28,208 nt of DNA, from assembly GCA_024278415.1 (NCBI GenBank), contig JAJRTI010000018.1, positions 1 to 28,208 of the forward strand, read 5' to 3'. This document shows positions 24,682 to 28,208 of the stretch, one piece after another (position 1 is the stretch's first letter; each line of letters opens with the position of its first letter). Both the position numbers and the translations under genes were made by a program. The notes below the pieces were generated by a model. That model was not told where the DNA came from, searched no databases, and saw only the letters and a list, made by a program, of their open reading frames with translations. This DNA comes from Planctomycetota bacterium. GTDB lineage: Bacteria; Planctomycetota; Brocadiia; JAJRTI01.

Positions 24682-25727
24682 GGTAGGGGGCCCTCCTCGC
24701 GTCCGGCCTCCTGCGAGCGAATCGTTTCCACCGTCAGCATATGCCGCCGAAGCACGGCAAGAGGATACTCGGCATCAACCCGAGGCAGATTGTGTACGTC
24801 GGCCTGTTCGGTGACCCGGCCAGTCGCCGAGGTTAGACAGAACCCATACCCCGCCTCCTCGACGGCTTGGAGCACACGACGCGACGAGACGCCGCCCGGG
24901 AGCGCAAACCCACTGGGCACGACGCCGAGCCGCGCCTGTATCTCGTCCTTGGGCTGTCGTGTTTCGAGGGCCAACTGGGACGCGTCGAGCATGTCGTTCA
25001 ATGGGCAGTGCCTGTGTCCGTGAGCGATCATCTCTACACCGTCGCTCGCCAACGTTCGGATCGCGTCCCAGCCGGCCATTTTGAACACGCCGAACGAACG
25101 GAGCCGTTCGCTGAACTCAGACCTCCCAAACTCGTCGATCAGGGCCTCCAAGTAACGCCCCCGGCTTTCAGGATCGGCGCGCTGGATTAGAGAACTCTTG
25201 ATGGCCCGCAAGGCATCGAGGCGCTGGCCGTACGTCTCAGTGGGCAGCGGCCCCGATAGGTTCGGCGGCGTAGGCGCGGTGGCGCCGCGCCAGCAGTCGA
25301 GCAGGAGGAAGGTCAGTTCGTACGACCAAATGGCCCGGTCGGAACCAATCATCGCTGTCGGCAGGCTCAGCGCCCAGGGGATTGCGTGGTCGCGGAGCAC
25401 TTCAGCGGCAAGCGTGGTCTGGTTCTCCAGCCCGTCGTCCAGCGTCACAGCCACCCAACTCGGTTCGATGGGCGCGCCGGACTGAAGCGCGTCAACAATC
25501 TGCCTCAAGGGAACGGGCTGCCATCGCCGCTTCAGGAAGGCGAGGTGCTCTCTGAACGTCGCCACATCGACGCCATACTCCTGCACGTCTGGCTTGACGA
25601 TCTCCGGGACCACGCCATGGTACACGAGTATGGCTGCGCCGCGGGCCTGCCGCTCCATCCTGGCCAGGATGCCCAGGAGCGAGCGTGCCCGCGCGGCCGC
25701 GATGCTCACCAAGCCAACACTATGCAC
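24678..25727 (-). CDS. polysaccharide deacetylase family protein (NodB-like)
   Basis: 349 aa. Motifs of the carbohydrate esterase 4 family are visible: ILVYHGV near residue 34, AVTLDDGLENQT with the catalytic/metal aspartates (usual form TFDDG), AHGHRHCPL with the metal histidines spaced H-x3-H, and SGFALPGG. There is no signal peptide, so it is likely cytoplasmic and acts on a sugar nucleotide or lipid-linked sugar, removing N-acetyl groups. The start is GTG 25727 with GGAGG about 5 nt upstream; it overlaps the upstream gene by 8 bp. A free amino group made here could be re-acylated by one of the three acyltransferases. Confidence 0.9.
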   Translation of the reverse strand: MHSVGLVSIAAARARSLLGILARMERQARGAAILVYHGVVPEIVKPDVQEYGVDVATFREHLAFLKRRWQPVPLRQIVDALQSGAPIEPSWVAVTLDDGLENQTTLAAEVLRDHAIPWALSLPTAMIGSDRAIWSYELTFLLLDCWRGATAPTPPNLSGPLPTETYGQRLDALRAIKSSLIQRADPESRGRYLEALIDEFGRSEFSERLRSFGVFKMAGWDAIRTLASDGVEMIAHGHRHCPLNDMLDASQLALETRQPKDEIQARLGVVPSGFALPGGVSSRRVLQAVEEAGYGFCLTSATGRVTEQADVHNLPRVDAEYPLAVLRRHMLTVETIRSQEAGREEGPLP

Positions 25728-26868
25728 GGCCCCCTCCTTGGCCCTGAGCCGATGTCGATACGGTCGCCGGCCGAGACACCATTTGCGCCGCCTTTCGAAT
25801 CCAGTGACAGGCGGCGCTTCTCAGCGTGCCCGTTCGCCATTGCACACGCTTCAGCGGCACGGTCCCGTCGGCCCATCGGAACTTGTACGCCTCCGTCCCG
25901 CCTCCCAAGTCGACGGTGCGCCATCCTTTCGCAATCGCCTCCTCAATCAGCAGCGCAAAGTGCACCTTGCCCGGGGAGTAGTTCGCAAGGTCCGCCTCGT
26001 ACGTTGGCTTGTAGTAGTGGAGCACACCGCGGTGTAGGAACCCCAGATGCCACGAAACCGGACGGCCACCGACTCTCAAGACCGAGAAATGGACGAGCCC
26101 TGCCGGAAGCAGCTCGCTCAACAGACGCCGATAGAAATCCATCGTGCCAGCCATACGGAAGAGCCCGGCAGACGGCGTGTCCGCGTGCAGCCTCTCGTAC
26201 GCCTCGGCCATCGCATTCAGTTCCTCGATCGCGGCGCGGCCGGACCGGGCGTCGAAGACTCTCAGATCGAGGTCGCCCTGTTCGGCCAGCCGGCGCTGTT
26301 GCCGCCGCACGTCGCCTCGATGCTTCTTCGACTTCCCCGCGAGCAGCTCGTCGAGAGAGCCGTAGGACGCGGTCTCGATGTGCGGCGACTCTTGCACGTC
26401 ATCGGTCTCCGCCCCGGCTGGCGCCATTGGGGCCCGAAGCCGAAACGCGGCAAAGAACTCGAACCAGGTCACGTTCGTGCGGACTTCCTCCGAGAACGCC
26501 GCCCAGAAATCTTGCCACGCTGGGGCATCACCAGACGGGCAGCACGCCACGGGGTCTTGGTAGTCGAAATGGGGCTCGCCGGCGGGCACCGCGCGCCGGC
26601 GCCAACCATTACGCAAGCCACATGGCCAGACGCATAGCGGCAGCACAACCCTGCACCCCAGAGGTCCCTCAGCCAAGCAGAAACAAGGCGTCACACCCAA
26701 CGCGGCTCCCTTCGTCTGTAGCCACGCCCTCACCATTTGGTGCTCTCCGAACACGCTCGCTTCGCCGCACCCGTCGACAATCTCCTGCCACTGAACCGCG
26801 AATGCGCCGTCATCGATCTCGTCGATCCCGCGGCGCCACTCGAAGTGCCATGCACCAGATTCGCTCAT
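25720..26868 (-). CDS. GNAT/FemAB-like acyltransferase (CelD/BcsL type)
   Basis: 382 aa. The C-terminal half carries the GNAT_acetyltr_6 pattern: KSKKHRGDVRRQQRRLAEQG, then GGRPVSWHLGFLHRGVLHYYKPTYEADLANYSPGKVHFALLIEEAIAKGW (a run of the family's key features, including YSPG) and VDLGGGTEAYKFRWADG. Members of this family occur in cellulose and EPS loci and are thought to acylate sugars or amino groups; a FemAB-type aminoacyl transfer is also possible. The ATG at 26868 is 42 bp after the methyltransferase stop. Cytoplasmic. Which group it transfers cannot be told from sequence. Confidence 0.88.
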   Translation of the reverse strand: MSESGAWHFEWRRGIDEIDDGAFAVQWQEIVDGCGEASVFGEHQMVRAWLQTKGAALGVTPCFCLAEGPLGCRVVLPLCVWPCGLRNGWRRRAVPAGEPHFDYQDPVACCPSGDAPAWQDFWAAFSEEVRTNVTWFEFFAAFRLRAPMAPAGAETDDVQESPHIETASYGSLDELLAGKSKKHRGDVRRQQRRLAEQGDLDLRVFDARSGRAAIEELNAMAEAYERLHADTPSAGLFRMAGTMDFYRRLLSELLPAGLVHFSVLRVGGRPVSWHLGFLHRGVLHYYKPTYEADLANYSPGKVHFALLIEEAIAKGWRTVDLGGGTEAYKFRWADGTVPLKRVQWRTGTLRSAACHWIRKAAQMVSRPATVSTSAQGQGGGRA

Positions 26869-26910
26869 GTGTTTGTGAACAGTCCCTGCCTTCGAAGTTG
26901 CACGATGGCC

Positions 26911-27657
26911 TTAGGCCTCTGCGGGCCGCTCGCAAAGGTAGTGAACGTGGACATCACGGAATGTCCGCGCCGGCCCGAAGGGAGGATCCGGGGAGCACAC
27001 CGCGCGCACGACCCAGCCCTCGCTCTTGAGAATCCGGACGTTAACGTGGGGCGGCCCGCTGAAGAAGACCGGTTCGCCGAGCGCGGCATCGCGCCACATG
27101 CAGTACCACCTCAGCGTGTCGCGAGTCGGCGGAATCTGATCGAACAGGAACCGCAACGCCATGAGGGCGAGCCCCACAGGCTTCGTGAGTCTCACTGCGC
27201 ACCCCAGCGCATTGTGCGACGAAAACAGCAGCTTGCCCCCCGGCTTCAGCACGCGCCAAATGCCTTGGAGCGTGCGCCGCCGCGACTCAACCGGGTACAT
27301 GTAGTCGAGCCCGTTCCACGAGAAGATCACCGTGTCGAAGTGCCCTGCTTTGAAAGGCAGCCCACGAGCGTCCGCGACCGTGTACACAACCTCGGGTCGC
27401 CTCGCGTGGGCAACATGGACGAGCGGCTGGCACAGGTCGAGCCCCACGACGTCGTAGCCCATCTCGCGGAGAGGGACGGTCGTCCGGCCATTGCCGCAGC
27501 CCAAGTCCAATACCGTCGCCGGCGGCTTGGGGAAAAACCGCGCGACCAGGTGCGCTTCGATAGGCCACAGCCCCAGTCCCTTGTCGTACGCGGCCACCGC
27601 TTCGGCGGAATCATGGGCCGATGCGGTTCGGGATGTCAGGTCACTCTGGTCAGCCAT
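26911..27657 (-). CDS. class I SAM-dependent methyltransferase
   Basis: 248 aa. Motif I VLDLGCGNGRTTVPL, then YDVVGLDLCQPLV, then ARGLPFKAGHFDTVIFSWNGLDYM and IWRVLKPGGKLLFSSHN, the usual order for methyltransferase-11-type enzymes. Substrate unknown; in this setting probably a sugar hydroxyl or a lipid carrier group. AAGGTG lies 7 nt before the ATG at 27657, which I prefer to the GTG at 27666. It is the most upstream gene of the locus in the window. I see no good sigma70 promoter in the 500 bp above it. Confidence 0.9.
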   Translation of the reverse strand: MADQSDLTSRTASAHDSAEAVAAYDKGLGLWPIEAHLVARFFPKPPATVLDLGCGNGRTTVPLREMGYDVVGLDLCQPLVHVAHARRPEVVYTVADARGLPFKAGHFDTVIFSWNGLDYMYPVESRRRTLQGIWRVLKPGGKLLFSSHNALGCAVRLTKPVGLALMALRFLFDQIPPTRDTLRWYCMWRDAALGEPVFFSGPPHVNVRILKSEGWVVRAVCSPDPPFGPARTFRDVHVHYLCERPAEA

Positions 27658-27684
27658 TGCCTTCACCTTGCATGCAGGAATCTA

Positions 27685-27696
27685 GCGAAGCTTCGC
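27685..27696. repeat. 12-bp perfect palindrome upstream of the methyltransferase gene
   Basis: GCGAAGCTTCGC is self-complementary and lies about 30 bp before the start codon. It may be an operator; it also resembles the core of the repeats that follow (GCGAAG...CTTCGC), so it could be a remnant of them. Confidence 0.35.
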
Positions 27697-27711
27697 CTCA
27701 AACCGTCGAGG

Positions 27712-27783
27712 TGGAGCGGAAGGCCTTCGCATTCCGCCGCGCAGGCCATGAGATGAGACGGAAGGCGAAGGCCTTCCGCTCCA
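27712..27783. repeat. palindromic repeat element (19-bp perfect arms)
   Basis: The left arm TGGAGCGGAAGGCCTTCGC (27712-27730) is the exact reverse complement of 27765-27783. The stem extends by five more pairs (27732-27736 with 27759-27763) after one mismatch, enclosing a loop of about 22 nt. A fragment of it (GGGCCTTCCGCTC) recurs near 27891. Size and structure suggest an interspersed REP/MITE-like element. Confidence 0.75.
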
Positions 27784-28003
27784 GTGCTGCGCGAAACTTG
27801 ACACATTTGTCACGTTCTTGGGCATTGGAGACAACTAGTGTCGTGTTACGTCTGTTGTGTTGTAGCGCTGCGCTTGTAGTAGGCCCGTGAGGGCCTTCCG
27901 CTCGGGCGGCGATGCGCCATCGGAGCAGAGGACACTGTTCAGTCGTACTGGACGCCTCCAATCTTCGCATGTGGCCCAGTTGCTGCCAAAACGCCACATA
28001 GCT

Positions 28004-28069
28004 GTCACTCTGAGCGAAGCGAAGAGTCTCCTTCGCGGGCAGGAGATTCTTCGCTTCGCTCAGAATGAC
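28004..28069. repeat. interspersed palindromic repeat (CTGAGCGAAGCGAAG type)
   Basis: 27-bp arms (28004-28030 and 28043-28069) are inverted copies differing at two positions, with a 12-nt spacer. The core CTGAGCGAAGCGAAG...CTTCGCTTCGCTCAG is a type I recall from many metagenome-derived genomes. Translated it yields the spurious 'SEAKNLL...LRFAQND' peptide, which often pollutes protein sets. Function unknown. Confidence 0.8.
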
Positions 28070-28128
28070 GTAACACTTCAGCCGATTGCAACAGCCGTTG
28101 GCCCCATGAACGTGCGCGAGTTCGATGG

Positions 28129-28177
28129 ACAGCGTTTCCGCTTGACGCAACGCTGTTTGGAAGCCCAACGGGCTTCC
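28129..28177. repeat. two adjacent inverted repeats at the right edge
   Basis: ACAGCGTT (28129-28136) pairs with AACGCTGT (28149-28156). Three bases later GGAAGCCC (28159-28166) pairs with GGGCTTCC (28170-28177) around an AAC loop, and CGGCTTCTAGCCCAGGG follows. This has the look of another interspersed repeat family cut by the window edge. The second hairpin has no T-run. Confidence 0.6.
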
Positions 28178-28208
28178 GGCTTCTAGCCCAGGGTTGCGGC
28201 CGCAGGCC

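Larger units (their letters stand above)
27658..28208. other. 551-bp non-coding, repeat-rich region
   Basis: The stretch upstream of the cluster contains at least three repeat types, listed separately, and no convincing gene; the open frames there are translations of the repeats. A TGACA-N4-TGTCA inverted repeat occurs near 27800-27813, similar in half-sites to the one at the -35 of the 6759-6787 promoter. No clear promoter is seen for the methyltransferase gene. Confidence 0.6.

Noticed and set aside
25386..27029. 547-codon plus-strand frame opposite deacetylase, GNAT-like and methyltransferase genes
   Set aside because: Antisense shadow with strongly biased Arg/Pro/Ser composition, across three well-supported genes.
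27698..28168. 156-codon minus-strand frame and an overlapping plus-strand frame (27887-28186)
   Set aside because: Both are translations of the palindromic repeats ('SEAKNLL', 'LRFAQND'-type peptides), with no SD or domain.
1..28208. CRISPR array, tRNA or rRNA genes, insertion sequence or prophage genes
   Set aside because: I saw no regularly spaced direct repeats, no tRNA- or rRNA-like stretch and no transposase, integrase or phage motifs in any of the translated frames.

Overview
The window looks like part of a high-GC, Gram-negative chromosome. The Gram-negative call rests on a Wza-like export protein, an outer-membrane-type beta-barrel protein and a Wzc-like tyrosine kinase. GTG and TTG starts are frequent, and several genes have good Shine-Dalgarno (SD) sequences. 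A DUF4838 glycosidase-like protein and palindromic interspersed repeats at the right edge suggest the Planctomycetota/Verrucomicrobiota/Lentisphaerota group, or a similar lineage known mostly from metagenomes. This placement is inference; there is no rRNA or marker gene here.

Every credible gene lies on the minus strand, so the cluster reads from right to left. It is one large exopolysaccharide (EPS) locus. From the right: a repeat-rich non-coding edge (27658-28208); a sugar-assembly and decoration block (15138-27657) with two methyltransferases, a FemAB/GNAT-like protein, a polysaccharide deacetylase, two GT2 and two GT4 glycosyltransferases, a left-handed beta-helix acetyltransferase, an acyltransferase-3 protein, a Wzy/ligase-like membrane protein and a CDP-tyvelose-epimerase-like dehydrogenase; then a third GT4 gene and a GT-C-like polytopic protein (12197-15118).

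Next comes an unusual trio joined by 4-nt ATGA overlaps (6907-12103): a DUF4838 protein with membrane helices inside it, a membrane-anchored parallel beta-helix protein, and a small four-helix membrane protein. After a 355-bp gap carrying a strong sigma70-type promoter with phased A-tracts comes the export block (1-6551): a secreted protein of unknown function, a beta-barrel protein, a Wza-like exporter, a Wzz/BY-kinase fusion, and a second Wzy/O-antigen-ligase-like gene that runs off the left edge.

Together the genes fit Wzx/Wzy-type synthesis. Cytoplasmic transferases would build and decorate a lipid-linked repeat of at least five sugars, a Wzy protein would polymerise it, and Wzc, Wza and the barrel would control length and export it. 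The DUF4838/beta-helix trio may trim or edit the glycan outside the cytoplasm, much as AlgG and AlgL act in alginate systems; that role is inferred. No flippase (Wzx) and no initiating phosphoglycosyltransferase are in the window. Many junctions overlap by 4 nt or are under 50 nt, implying long co-transcribed units, with probable regulatory breaks at 6552-6906 and 16200-16299.
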